A stretch of 64,000 bases of DNA from Mariniphaga anaerophila (GTDB taxonomy: Bacteria; Bacteroidota; Bacteroidia; Bacteroidales; Prolixibacteraceae). Position 1 is the first letter of the stretch, and each line of letters opens with the position of its first letter. The stretch spans positions 372,001 through 436,000 of the forward strand of contig NZ_FQUM01000003.1 of the NCBI RefSeq assembly GCF_900129025.1. Direction: 5' to 3'. Positions 1-10,198 of this stretch are shown piece after piece. A program made the translations under genes and the position numbers. A model generated the notes under the pieces. It did not search any database, was not told the DNA's origin, and saw nothing but the letters and a program-made list of their open reading frames with translations.

Positions 1-1055
1 TGTGGAAAGCCCAGCATTTCGAACCCGACTACTGGGCTGAAGTTTTCAAAAAGGCAGGGGCAAAATACGTAGTGCTCACATCTAAGCATCATGAAGGTTT
101 TACCCTTTGGCCCAGCGAGCAAGCCTGGAACTGGAACAGTGTTGACGTTGGCCCTCATCGCGATTTGTGCGGAGACCTCTCTGAGTCCGTAAAAAAAGCC
201 GGTTTGCACATGGGATTTTATTACTCGTTGTACGAATGGTACAACCCACTGTACCGGAAAAACATCGACAAATATGTAGATGACCATATGATTCCCCAAA
301 TGAAAGACTTGGTTAACCGTTACGAACCTGATATTGTATGGACAGACGGCGAATGGGAGCACACTAGCGACAAATGGAAAAGCACAGAATTTCTGGCATG
401 GCTCTACAACGAATCTCCGGTAAAGGATCGGGTTGTTGTTAACGACCGCTGGGGGAAAAAAACACGTGGTGTACATGGAGGCATTTATACTACGGAATAC
501 GATTTAGTTCATGACAACGAAGGAGTAGGCGAAGTTGAGCGCCCCTGGGAAGAATGCCGGGGAATAGGAACATCATTTGGGTACAACCAGGTAGAGAATC
601 TGGACAATTACATGACGTCAGATGCGCTTGTAGATTTGCTTGTTGCAAAGGTTGCAGGTGGCGGAAATCTTTTGCTCGATGTAGGGCCTACTGCTGATGG
701 CAGAATTCCTGTGATTCAGCAGCAACGACTTATGGACATGGGCAACTGGCTCAACATAAACGGCGAAGCCATTTACGAAACCCGCAAGTGGGATGGTTCT
801 AAAGAAAATACTGCAGAAAATATTTTCTTCACCAAAAAAGGGAACAACCTGTATGTGCTATGCACTGAATTTCCGACGGAACCAGTTACTGTGAAAGGCA
901 TTAAAAATTCAGGCAAAATTTCAATGTTGGGCTTCGACGGAAACGTAAAATCGAAAAAATCAGGGAATACCGTGCGAATAACCCCGCCAGCGTTATCTCC
1001 CATTTCCAATCCAAGCCCCTACGCATGGGTATTCAAAATTGAAAATGCATTATAG
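1..1055 (+). CDS. alpha-L-fucosidase, GH29, C-terminal part (5' end outside window)
   Basis: A retaining exo-fucosidase that releases terminal L-fucose from glycans, probably in the periplasm or at the cell surface. The reading frame is open from base 3, so the gene starts before the window; the signal peptide and N-terminus are not visible. The visible part has the GH29 barrel signature AKYVVLTSKHHEGFTLWPS, then DIVWTDGEWEH, where the Asp of WTDG fits the catalytic nucleophile, then the GGGNLLLDVGPTADG segment typical of the family, and a C-terminal beta-sandwich of about 90 residues. The end is the TAG at 1053-1055. A hexokinase follows after 32 bp on the same strand, so the two are probably co-transcribed. 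The family call is firm; the exact linkage and substrate cannot be read. Confidence 0.93.
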   Translation, partial: WKAQHFEPDYWAEVFKKAGAKYVVLTSKHHEGFTLWPSEQAWNWNSVDVGPHRDLCGDLSESVKKAGLHMGFYYSLYEWYNPLYRKNIDKYVDDHMIPQMKDLVNRYEPDIVWTDGEWEHTSDKWKSTEFLAWLYNESPVKDRVVVNDRWGKKTRGVHGGIYTTEYDLVHDNEGVGEVERPWEECRGIGTSFGYNQVENLDNYMTSDALVDLLVAKVAGGGNLLLDVGPTADGRIPVIQQQRLMDMGNWLNINGEAIYETRKWDGSKENTAENIFFTKKGNNLYVLCTEFPTEPVTVKGIKNSGKISMLGFDGNVKSKKSGNTVRITPPALSPISNPSPYAWVFKIENAL

Positions 1056-1087
1056 TAAAATACAGTTCTCAACATAATTTTTCTAAT

Positions 1088-2371
1088 ATGAACAAAGCAC
1101 AAATATTCTTAAAAAACCATCAGCTCACTGCAGATAAGATTGACATTCAAGAAGTGGTTCATTCATTTTTAGACGAAATGGATGCCGGCTTACAGAACGA
1201 GCAAAGCTCGCTCATGATGATCCCGACATACATAGAGGCCAACAAAAATCTACAGCCCAATCAGCCGGTAATAGCCATCGACGCAGGCGGCACCAATTTT
1301 CGTACGGCAAAAATATATTTCGACGAGAACATGCAACTTGTTACAGAAAAGCTGAAAAACGGGAAAATGCCTGCTGTTGATAAAGAATTATCGAAAGAAG
1401 AATTCTTTAAAGTTATGGCAGGATACCTTGAGGAATACAAAACCGATTCAGAAAAAATAGGGTTCTGCTTTTCGTATGCAGTTGAGATTTTCCCTAACAA
1501 AGACGGTAAATTACTGGAATGGAGCAAGGAAGTGAAAGCGCCCGAAGTAATTGGAGAAATGGTTGGCAAAAAAATGCTTGAAGCGATGGGGACACCGGAA
1601 AAGCAACTGGTTTTACTGAACGACACAGTTGCAACCCTGCTTGCCGGAAAAGCAGCCACCGCAGGAAAAACCTATGACACATATATAGGGTTCATTCTGG
1701 GAACAGGCACAAATACCTGCTACATTGAAAATAATAAAAACATAACAAAAACATCAGGCCTCGATTCGGACAAAAGTCAGATAATAAATATTGAATCCGG
1801 GAATTTTGGGAAAGTACCACGCACCGACATTGACCAACTTTTTGACAAACAAACAAAAAATCCAGACAGGTATTCTTTTGAGAAAATGTTTGCCGGAGGA
1901 TATTTCGGAGGACTTTGTACGACAGCTTTAAAAGTTGCAGGCGAAGAAGGTGCTTTCAGCAAAGAAACCCAGGTCAACCTAAAAACACTGCCTGAACTTT
2001 GCTCGGAAGAAGTAAATAAGTTTGTTTGTGGAATCGATCTGGAAGAAAACATCCTCACCAGCAGCCTGGTTACAGATGAAGACAAAAAAACGGCTGCTGA
2101 AATTATTGAGGCCATGATTGAACGGGCAGCCAAGCTGGTAGCTGCAAACCTGGGCGCAGTTATAATAAAAACAGACAAAGCAAAATCTGCCGAAAAACCT
2201 GTATTAATGACTATTGAAGGAACAACTTTTTACAAACTGAAAAACTTCAGAAAAATGTTTGAGGGGTTCCTTCAGGAATTTCTTTCGGGTAAAAACCAGC
2301 GGTACTACGAAATTGTAGAAGTAAAAAATTCAAGCCTTGTTGGCGCTGCCATCGCAGGAATTGAAAACTAA
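1088..2371 (+). CDS. hexokinase, eukaryote-like family
   Basis: ATP-dependent phosphorylation of hexoses (glucose, possibly mannose or fructose) to the 6-phosphate in the cytoplasm. The 427-residue protein has the actin-fold ATPase motifs of the hexokinase family: phosphate-1 loop IDAGGTNFRTA (residues 64-74), catalytic Asp in LLNDTVATLLAG (D179), phosphate-2 loop GTGTNTCYIE (205-214) and the NIESGNFGK block (234-242). This places it with the large eukaryote-like hexokinases known from Bacteroides rather than the short ROK or Glk glucokinases. No signal peptide is seen. It lies 32 bp after the fucosidase and is followed by a terminator hairpin. Pgi, the next glycolytic enzyme, is encoded 6 kb away. 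Sugar preference is unknown. Confidence 0.92.
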   Translation: MNKAQIFLKNHQLTADKIDIQEVVHSFLDEMDAGLQNEQSSLMMIPTYIEANKNLQPNQPVIAIDAGGTNFRTAKIYFDENMQLVTEKLKNGKMPAVDKELSKEEFFKVMAGYLEEYKTDSEKIGFCFSYAVEIFPNKDGKLLEWSKEVKAPEVIGEMVGKKMLEAMGTPEKQLVLLNDTVATLLAGKAATAGKTYDTYIGFILGTGTNTCYIENNKNITKTSGLDSDKSQIINIESGNFGKVPRTDIDQLFDKQTKNPDRYSFEKMFAGGYFGGLCTTALKVAGEEGAFSKETQVNLKTLPELCSEEVNKFVCGIDLEENILTSSLVTDEDKKTAAEIIEAMIERAAKLVAANLGAVIIKTDKAKSAEKPVLMTIEGTTFYKLKNFRKMFEGFLQEFLSGKNQRYYEIVEVKNSSLVGAAIAGIEN

Positions 2372-2391
2372 AAAATACCGATAGTTACACG

Positions 2392-2422
2392 AATGCCTGG
2401 GGAATATTTCCCGGGCATTTTT
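2392..2422 (+). terminator. terminator after hexokinase
   Basis: The arms AATGCCTGGG (2392-2401) and CCCGGGCATT (2410-2419) form a 10-bp stem with one G-U pair. A short T run follows on the + strand. It sits 20 bp past the hexokinase stop and just before the convergent PAS-receiver gene. Confidence 0.7.
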
Positions 2423-2425
2423 GCT

Positions 2426-3424
2426 TTATGCCCGTTTGAAAAACTTTTCGATAACAGAAAACAAATCTTCTTTTACAAGAGGCTTAGCAAGGTAATCGTT
2501 ACATCCGGCAGCCAGTGCTTTTTCACGATCGCTGGCCAGCGCATATGCCGTTTGCGCCACAATAATAATGTCCTTGTTAACTTCTTTAATTTTAATAGTA
2601 GCCGAGTACCCATCCATTATCGGCATTTTTATATCCATAAGAACGAGGTCAACATGAACTCCATCAACAATATACTCAACTGCTTCCTTTCCGTTTTTCG
2701 CATACAAAAGCGTTTTGCATTTATTCCGAAGCAACTCGCCTAAATAAACACGGGCAATTTCATCATCGTCAGTTATCAAAACGGTCAGTTTTCCCAATAC
2801 CTCATCAGTAGTGACCTTTTTTGGTGAAGACGCTGGCGCGCCATCCAAAGACAACACCTCTGTTTCAGTTGAATTGCCATTGTTGCTTTGTTCTGATTTA
2901 GTTTTTTCAGCACATGAAGTATTGAAAAACATAATTCTGTACAACTGCTCTTTTTTTTCATCAACACCGCAGGCAACTCCCCTGAACGCAAAAACCCCGG
3001 AGGCATTTTTCAGAGTCACGCGGCTTTCCTCATCGTCTTTTCCTGCTTTTAACCCTTTTAGAAAAAACTGAAACGGCTCGAGATCCTTCTCAGCAATAAA
3101 GTCAGAGAAAAGCTTTCCCGCAACATCTTCTTCAATGCTTAACAACTTTTTTCCTCTCTCATTTATTTCCGTCAGATGAAACGACGCATCAAGAATTGCG
3201 TAGCCTGCAGGAGCATTTTCAAACAAATCACGGTACTTGTCTTTTTCCGATAAAATACCTGCAAGCGCTATCCTAAGTTCCTTCTCGGGTTCTTGGGTGG
3301 GTAAGGGGAATTTTTCGTCACCTAAGTTAAAAGAGAGATCGCCGTTAATAATTGCTTTCAAAAAATCAATCTGGTTTTTCAGCGCACCAAGTTGCTGATT
3401 TTTGCTTTTATTATGATTTCCCAT
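2426..3424 (-). CDS. PAS domain plus C-terminal receiver domain protein
   Basis: A probable cytoplasmic signalling protein of 332 residues. An N-terminal segment of about 55 residues is followed by a PAS domain (about 58-175; motif KYRDLFENAPAGYAILD), a Ser/Glu-rich linker (about 176-210), and a complete receiver domain (213-332) with the acidic pocket ITDDDE, phosphoacceptor D264 in LVLMDIKMPIMDG, and the conserved Lys in DYLAKPL. There is no histidine kinase, DNA-binding or enzymatic output domain. The receiver resembles the C-terminal one of hybrid kinases, so the protein may be a phosphate sink or a protein-interaction switch served by a kinase encoded elsewhere. Its direct neighbours give no partner. 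Confidence 0.85.
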   Translation of the reverse strand: MGNHNKSKNQQLGALKNQIDFLKAIINGDLSFNLGDEKFPLPTQEPEKELRIALAGILSEKDKYRDLFENAPAGYAILDASFHLTEINERGKKLLSIEEDVAGKLFSDFIAEKDLEPFQFFLKGLKAGKDDEESRVTLKNASGVFAFRGVACGVDEKKEQLYRIMFFNTSCAEKTKSEQSNNGNSTETEVLSLDGAPASSPKKVTTDEVLGKLTVLITDDDEIARVYLGELLRNKCKTLLYAKNGKEAVEYIVDGVHVDLVLMDIKMPIMDGYSATIKIKEVNKDIIIVAQTAYALASDREKALAAGCNDYLAKPLVKEDLFSVIEKFFKRA

Positions 3425-3559
3425 GGCAAATCCGAATTTGGTTCAACGGTTAAAAAACGTTTATAAATATATCATTTTTTTAGTTAACAAAGGGAAAATA
3501 CTGTGGTGCAAAAAAGTGGTGCCTGCGTTTTGAACCATGGAAAGAGTCCATTAAATACT

Positions 3560-3600
3560 TAAAAAAAGTCCAAAAAGAAAGGGCAGCTCATCAGCTGCCC
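3560..3600 (-). terminator. terminator of the glpK-glpF operon
   Basis: A perfect 8-bp stem GGGCAGCT/AGCTGCCC with a 4-nt loop lies at 3581-3600 and is followed on the - strand by a T-rich run (3560-3580). It lies 110 bp past the glpF stop. A second perfect stem upstream of it on the same transcript, GCAATAC-N5-GTATTGC (3627-3645), may be part of the same 3' end. Confidence 0.75.
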
Positions 3601-3709
3601 TCAAATGTTAACCCCCAAACACACAAGCAATACAGAACGTATTGCGCTACAAATGTAATAAACCTTTTTTCATTTCCAAAAAAGTTTATTTTTTTTTTCA
3701 AAAAAAAGA

Positions 3710-4459
3710 CTACGCACAATTACAGGTAATAAAATAGTGAACCAGTGAGGCTAAGGCGGCACCTGCCACCGGGCCTAAAACTGGTATCCACGAATACTGC
3801 CAATCGCTGTTATCTTTGTTTTTTAATGGAATTAGAGCGTGAACAATCCGCGGCCCCAAATCCCTGGCAGGATTAATTGCATAACCGGTGGTTCCTCCCA
3901 AACTCAGTCCGAGTGAAAACACCACCAATGCCACCGGAAGTGCCCCTAAAGATCCCAATCCGACTTTACTGCTTCCGAGACTTTCATATTGCAATTGCGG
4001 CATTGTAATTAACAGCACGGCTAAAACAAGAACGAAAGTTCCTACCGTTTCCGAGAAAAAATTGTTTTTAAAATCTCTTATAGCCGGCGATGTGCAAAAA
4101 CAAGCTTTTTTTACACCTTTGGCGGTTGTTATTTTAAAGTGATTCTTAAAAAATACATAAACAACAAAAGCTCCCAGCATTGCCCCTAGCATTTGAGCCA
4201 GAATAAAAGGCACAACTTTTACCCATTCGAACAAACCGCTAAATGCCAACCCCAGCGTAACGGCAGGATTAATATGTGCCCCGCTGATGTCGGCAGTTGC
4301 CAGCACAGCTACAAAAACGGCCATGCCCCACCCTGCTGTTATAACAATCCATCCACTTGCGTGACTATGAGTTTTATCCAGATTCACACTGGCGACAACG
4401 CCATTCCCAAGCAGAATCAAAATAAACGTGCCTAAAAACTCTCCAAAATATTCAATCAT
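3710..4459 (-). CDS. glpF: glycerol uptake facilitator (aquaglyceroporin)
   Basis: An inner-membrane channel for facilitated diffusion of glycerol. The 249-residue MIP-family protein has both half-helix NPA motifs, GAHINPAVT in the first repeat and GYAINPARD in the second. The Asp directly after NPAR is the usual mark of glycerol-conducting members rather than strict water channels. Six membrane segments are visible. It follows glpK by 125 bp on the same strand, giving the usual capture system in which the kinase traps glycerol that enters through the channel. A hairpin terminator lies downstream. A loop of about 25 residues rich in Lys and Cys (KKACFCTSPAIRDFK) between the repeats is unusual. 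Confidence 0.95.
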   Translation of the reverse strand: MIEYFGEFLGTFILILLGNGVVASVNLDKTHSHASGWIVITAGWGMAVFVAVLATADISGAHINPAVTLGLAFSGLFEWVKVVPFILAQMLGAMLGAFVVYVFFKNHFKITTAKGVKKACFCTSPAIRDFKNNFFSETVGTFVLVLAVLLITMPQLQYESLGSSKVGLGSLGALPVALVVFSLGLSLGGTTGYAINPARDLGPRIVHALIPLKNKDNSDWQYSWIPVLGPVAGAALASLVHYFITCNCA

Positions 4460-4584
4460 ATATGTAAATTTTAATCTTCGAAATAATAATCTTTTGCAAC
4501 TGTGTTATATTGTTCAATTTGTTCCAGAAACAAGTTTTTGCAAACACCCGTCACCTCTGTTTTTTAGAAATGCAGACAAACCTT

Positions 4585-6081
4585 TTAGAACGACTCGTAC
4601 CAGGCCTTACTTCTTTTAACGGCTTTCTCCCAATTGGCAATTAGTTTTTTCAATTTCCCCTTGTCTGCTGCAGGCTCAAATTTCCGATCCACTTGCCACT
4701 GTTTCTTCACATCCTCCAAATCCTTCCAAAATCCGGTTGCCAGGCCGGCCAGATATGCAGCTCCCAAAGCAGTGGTTTCAGTTATTTTCGGACGAACAAC
4801 ATTTATGTTAATCACATCAGACTGAATTTGCATTAACAGATTATTTACGGCGGCACCTCCGTCAACTCTCAGCTCGTTAACCTTTATTCCCGAATCTTCT
4901 GCCATTGTTTTAATTACCTCCATTGAGCTCAGGGCAATTGCCTCCAATGCAGCGCGGGCAATATGAGCTTTTCCGGTACCGCGGCTTAACCCGATAATGG
5001 TTCCGGTTGCATACTGATCCCAGTGTGGTGCACCCAACCCCACAAACGCCTGTACAAACGAAACCCCGCCGCTGTCGGGCACCTGAGATGCCAGCTCCTC
5101 AATTTCTGCTGATGATCTGATGATTCCAAGTTGATCGCGAAGCCACTGGACCACAGCGCCACCAACAAAAATGCTCCCTTCGAGCGCGTATGTAGTTTTG
5201 CCGTTTATTTGCCAGGCAATTGTTGTAAGCAGATTATGTTTAGACGCAATGGGTTTGCTTCCCGTATTTTTCATCACAAAACAGCCGGTACCGTATGTAT
5301 TTTTTACCATCCCTTCTTTAATACACATTTGCCCGAACAGTGCAGCCTGCTGGTCGCCAGCTATTCCGGCAATCGGAATTTCGCCTCCGAACAACTCCGG
5401 TTCGGTTTTTCCGTAAACTTCGCTACTTTGTTTTACTTCCGGAAGTATCTCTTTCGGAACTCCCAAAATCTCCAACAACTCGTCGTCCCATTCTAAAGTA
5501 TGAATATTAAAAAGGAGTGTCCGGCAGGCGTTGGTAACATCGGTTACATGCAACTTTCCGCCAGTGAGTTTCCAAATAAGCCAGGTATCCACAGTGCCAA
5601 ATGCCAGTTTGCCCGCTTTTGCCAAATCGCGCGCTCCCTCAACATTATCGAGAATCCATTTAATTTTCGTTCCGGAAAAATAAGCATCGATAACCAGCCC
5701 TGTTTTTTCGATAAAAAAATGCTCCAGGCCGCGAGCTTTCAACTCATCGCAAATACCTGCAGTGCGACGATCCTGCCAAACTATGGCATTGTAAACCGGT
5801 TCTCCGGTATCGCGGTTCCACACTACGGTTGTTTCGCGCTGATTTGTAATTCCAATTCCGGCAATGTCAGAAGGAGAAACATTGTTACTTTCAATTGCAT
5901 CGCGGGTCACTTTCAACTGAGTTTCCCAAATATCGCGGGGGTTGTGTTCAACCCAGCCAGGCTGAGGATAAATCTGTTCAAACTCCTGTTGCGCAGTACC
6001 GACAATTTCTCCAGAATGATTAAAAAGAATAGCCCTGTTACTCGTGGTTCCCGAATCAAAGGCCAGAACATAGTTACACAT
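4585..6081 (-). CDS. glpK: glycerol kinase
   Basis: Phosphorylates glycerol to sn-glycerol 3-phosphate with ATP. It is a 498-residue FGGY-family kinase, the same size as the E. coli enzyme. The N-terminal phosphate loop is [15 protein letters not shown], the glycerol-contact region [12 protein letters not shown] follows, and the second-domain motifs [13 protein letters not shown] and [11 protein letters not shown] are intact. It is transcribed divergently from gpsA with 108 bp between the starts and precedes glpF. No catabolic glycerol-3-phosphate dehydrogenase (glpD or glpABC) is in the window. Confidence 0.97.
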   Translation of the reverse strand: MCNYVLAFDSGTTSNRAILFNHSGEIVGTAQQEFEQIYPQPGWVEHNPRDIWETQLKVTRDAIESNNVSPSDIAGIGITNQRETTVVWNRDTGEPVYNAIVWQDRRTAGICDELKARGLEHFFIEKTGLVIDAYFSGTKIKWILDNVEGARDLAKAGKLAFGTVDTWLIWKLTGGKLHVTDVTNACRTLLFNIHTLEWDDELLEILGVPKEILPEVKQSSEVYGKTEPELFGGEIPIAGIAGDQQAALFGQMCIKEGMVKNTYGTGCFVMKNTGSKPIASKHNLLTTIAWQINGKTTYALEGSIFVGGAVVQWLRDQLGIIRSSAEIEELASQVPDSGGVSFVQAFVGLGAPHWDQYATGTIIGLSRGTGKAHIARAALEAIALSSMEVIKTMAEDSGIKVNELRVDGGAAVNNLLMQIQSDVININVVRPKITETTALGAAYLAGLATGFWKDLEDVKKQWQVDRKFEPAADKGKLKKLIANWEKAVKRSKAWYESF

Positions 6082-6162
6082 GGTCTAAAGATTTATTTTA
6101 TTGATTTGAACCATGAAAATACAACAATTACAGTAAATGAAACAAAAGTTTAACAATCTTCT

Positions 6163-6170
6163 TATTTTTG
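6163..6170 (+). promoter_or_regulatory. candidate -7 box of gpsA
   Basis: TATTTTTG matches the Bacteroidota -7 consensus TAnnTTTG and is followed by GC, as is common. It lies 19 bp before the gpsA ATG. No exact -33 TTTG is found at the expected spacing. Confidence 0.4.
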
Positions 6171-6189
6171 CATCCCGAAAACAATTGGG

Positions 6190-7188
6190 ATGAATATAAA
6201 AACAGACAGAATAGGCATTATTGGAAGCGGAAGCTGGGCTACTGCTATTTCTAAAATGCTGCTGGAAAACGTTGGGCAAATCAACTGGTTTTTTCGAAAG
6301 ACGGAAACCATTGACACATTCAGAGAAACAGGTTACAACCCGCGTTATCTCCAAAGCGTGGAATTTAATGTGGAACAAATTAATTTCTTTAACAATGTTG
6401 ATACGCTGGTAGATAATTCAGACATTATTGTATTGGCCGTACCGTCTGCATTTTTGCCCGAAATTCTTGGCGGATTGAAAACTGACCTCAGCAGCAAATA
6501 CTTTTTGTCGGGAATAAAAGGAATTGTTACCAATGACAATCTTCTGGTTGTGGAATACCTGAAAAACTATTTCAACGTACCGTACGAAAACGTCGGAGTA
6601 ATTGCCGGCCCGAGTCACGCGGAAGAAGTAGCCCTCGAAAAACTGTCGTACCTGACGGTAGCAAGCATTGAAGAAACCAAGGCGACTAACTTTGCTAAGC
6701 TAATTCAAAGCGAATACATTTACACCTCCATTTCAGACGATATTTGGGGAACAGAATACACGTCGGTAATGAAAAATATAATCGCTATCGGAGCCGGAAT
6801 TGCACACGGACTTCGGTACGGAGACAACTTTCAGGCGGTGTTGGTTTCCAATGCAATTCATGAAATAAAGCGGTTTGTTGACACCGTACATCCCATAACC
6901 CGCGACATTAAAGACTCTGCCTATTTGGGTGATTTGCTCGTTACCGTCTATTCGCAATTCAGCCGCAACCGTTTGCTGGGCACACTTATCGGCAGGGGTT
7001 ATTCGGTACGAAATGCATTTTTAGACATGAACATGGTGGCAGAAGGTTACTATGCCTCGCGCTCTATTCATGAAATTAACAAACAATACAATGTTTCCCT
7101 GCCCATTTGCGAAGCAGTGTACCGAATTTTATACGAAAATATTCCTTCTAAAAAAGAAATAGCTCAGTTAGCCCTAAAGATGAACTAA
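6190..7188 (+). CDS. gpsA: glycerol-3-phosphate dehydrogenase [NAD(P)+]
   Basis: Interconverts dihydroxyacetone phosphate and sn-glycerol 3-phosphate with NAD(P)H and supplies the phospholipid backbone. The 332-residue protein has the N-terminal Rossmann loop IIGSGSWATA (10-19), the GPSHAEEV segment (140-147) and a conserved Lys in SVMKNIIAIGAGIAHGL (K195) that fits the catalytic residue. It is divergent from glpK, so the enzyme pair can connect glycerol phosphate with glycolysis in either direction. The ATG at 6190 starts a protein of the expected length. The NlpE/META lipoprotein gene follows after 37 bp. Confidence 0.95.
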   Translation: MNIKTDRIGIIGSGSWATAISKMLLENVGQINWFFRKTETIDTFRETGYNPRYLQSVEFNVEQINFFNNVDTLVDNSDIIVLAVPSAFLPEILGGLKTDLSSKYFLSGIKGIVTNDNLLVVEYLKNYFNVPYENVGVIAGPSHAEEVALEKLSYLTVASIEETKATNFAKLIQSEYIYTSISDDIWGTEYTSVMKNIIAIGAGIAHGLRYGDNFQAVLVSNAIHEIKRFVDTVHPITRDIKDSAYLGDLLVTVYSQFSRNRLLGTLIGRGYSVRNAFLDMNMVAEGYYASRSIHEINKQYNVSLPICEAVYRILYENIPSKKEIAQLALKMN

Positions 7189-7225
7189 AGCACCTTCTTT
7201 AAGTTTAATTTTTAAAACACAAATC

Positions 7226-8011
7226 ATGAAAACAAAAACAATTTTTCTTATTACGTTTTTACTTGCCGTTTTAGTTTCTTGTAACACAGTAAAAAAAGCA
7301 CAGAACAAACAAGAATATTCTATGGATACTTCCAGAAATTCGCTGGATTGGGCAGGAACCTACGCAGGTTTTTTACCATGCGCCGATTGCGAAGGGATTC
7401 AAACAGAAATCACATTATCAGAAGACCTGACTTATACAATGGCCTTAAAATATACGGACAAAGACGAAACTGTTTTCCAGTCGTCAGGTAAATTTGAATG
7501 GGATAAAAACGGAAGCAAAATAACCCTAAAGGGAAAAAACATTCAGAAAAATTCTGAAAAATACCTGGTTGGCGAAAACCAGTTGTTTAAACTCGACATG
7601 GACGGGAATCGGATTTTGGGAGACCTCGCCGCAAATTACATATTGAGAAAAAGAGGAACTACTATTGTTGAGACCTATTGGAAACTGGTTGAGCTGAGGG
7701 GCAAAAAAATCGATCAGGGAAGTTTCCAAAACCGCGAGCCTCATCTCATTCTTAAAGTTTCAGACAACCGCGTTTTTGGAAATGCAGGCTGCAACAATTT
7801 TAACGGAACGTATGAATTGCTGGACGGTAACCAAATTAAGTTTTCGCCACTGGCCACCACCAGAATGGCATGCCCGGAGATGGAACTGGAAAGTGAATTT
7901 TTGAACGTTCTTCAAACGGTCGATAATTACAACAACAACGGCGACGAACTTATTCTCAACAAAGCTCGAATGGCGCCGCTTGCCAAATTCAAAGCAGTTT
8001 ACCTGCAGTAA
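7226..8011 (+). CDS. lipoprotein with NlpE N-terminal and META/HslJ domains
   Basis: A 261-residue probable lipoprotein with lipobox LAVLVSC (Cys19). The first domain (about 42-135) has the NlpE-type motif GTYAGFLPCADCEGIQTE with a CxxC pair at C52/C55. The second (about 145-260) is a META/HslJ domain with YWKLVEL and FGNAGCNNFNGTYEL. NlpE in E. coli senses envelope stress and lipoprotein or copper overload through Cpx; META domains occur in stress and motility-linked envelope proteins. This fusion is probably an envelope-stress or folding-monitor protein, but Bacteroidota lack the E. coli Cpx output, so its target is unknown. It sits 37 bp after gpsA and is followed by a strong terminator. 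Confidence 0.85.
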   Translation: MKTKTIFLITFLLAVLVSCNTVKKAQNKQEYSMDTSRNSLDWAGTYAGFLPCADCEGIQTEITLSEDLTYTMALKYTDKDETVFQSSGKFEWDKNGSKITLKGKNIQKNSEKYLVGENQLFKLDMDGNRILGDLAANYILRKRGTTIVETYWKLVELRGKKIDQGSFQNREPHLILKVSDNRVFGNAGCNNFNGTYELLDGNQIKFSPLATTRMACPEMELESEFLNVLQTVDNYNNNGDELILNKARMAPLAKFKAVYLQ

Positions 8012-8042
8012 ATCATCAGTTATTCAAACAGGTTTTGAACCT

Positions 8043-8081
8043 AAAAAAGCCTTCAAGTTTTGAACCCTTGAAGGCTTTTTT
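8043..8081. terminator. bidirectional terminator between the NlpE/META gene and pgi
   Basis: A perfect 15-bp inverted repeat, AAAAAAGCCTTCAAG (8043-8057) and its complement (8067-8081), encloses a 9-nt loop. The A and T ends give a T run on each strand, so it can terminate the lipoprotein transcript (+) and the pgi transcript (-). Confidence 0.9.
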
Positions 8082-8142
8082 ATTGATAACAAGCCGATAT
8101 TAGTTGACTTTAAGGCGTTAAACTAACGTCTGTGCCATTTTT

Positions 8143-9792
<1,650 letters not shown>

Positions 9793-9883
9793 TTATATTT
9801 TTATTGTTTCGATTAATAATTACATCCTGCGTAGAAACAAGATTGTTGTATTACGATTAAATAACTTTCTGGTTAAATCGTTA

Positions 9884-9891
9884 CAAAGATA
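9884..9891 (-). promoter_or_regulatory. candidate -7 box of pgi
   Basis: TATCTTTG on the - strand matches TAnnTTTG. It lies 94 bp before the pgi ATG. An exact -33 TTTG is missing at the expected spacing. Confidence 0.4.
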
Positions 9892-9920
9892 AACGTTTGT
9901 GATTATTACATGTTACTCAC

Positions 9921-9953
9921 AAATTAAGCTTAATCAATTTTTAAGCTTAATTT
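9921..9953. repeat. AT-rich 13-bp perfect inverted repeat built from two palindromes
   Basis: AAATTAAGCTTAA (9921-9933) and its exact complement (9941-9953) flank a 7-nt spacer. Each arm itself holds the palindrome TTAAGCTTAA, so the arms are also direct repeats 17 bp apart. It sits just upstream of the pgi -7 box in a 409-bp gene-free stretch (9790-10198). A pair of operators is more likely than a terminator, because no gene ends here. Confidence 0.6.
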
Positions 9954-10198
9954 TCGCTATCAAAATTAGAAAAACCTATTACACAAAGGCTCCTTTCACG
10001 CTTGCATTAAATGCTGCAACCGGGCATTTCCCGGCCTCTCGCTTTCCAAAAAGTTCGACGTATAATGAGCAAAAAACCGAAGTAATCTATTCTGAACTTT
10101 AATAACGAATTAACAAAAGACATGAAGTGTTGGAGTAATTTCCCTAAATTAGAGGCAGAAAAAATACCGATAAAAAAAAATCATTTAAACACCTGATA

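Noticed and set aside
2393-2743. Open frame of 116 codons on the + strand opposite the PAS-receiver gene
   Set aside because: It overlaps the hexokinase terminator and is antisense to the receiver domain.
5500-6153. Open frame of 217 codons on the + strand opposite glpK
   Set aside because: It is a shadow of the glycerol kinase gene and has no family resemblance.
9899-10102. Small open frame (67 codons) in the gap between pgi and the serine hydrolase
   Set aside because: It spans the palindrome at 9921-9953, has no start context or motif, and looks non-coding.
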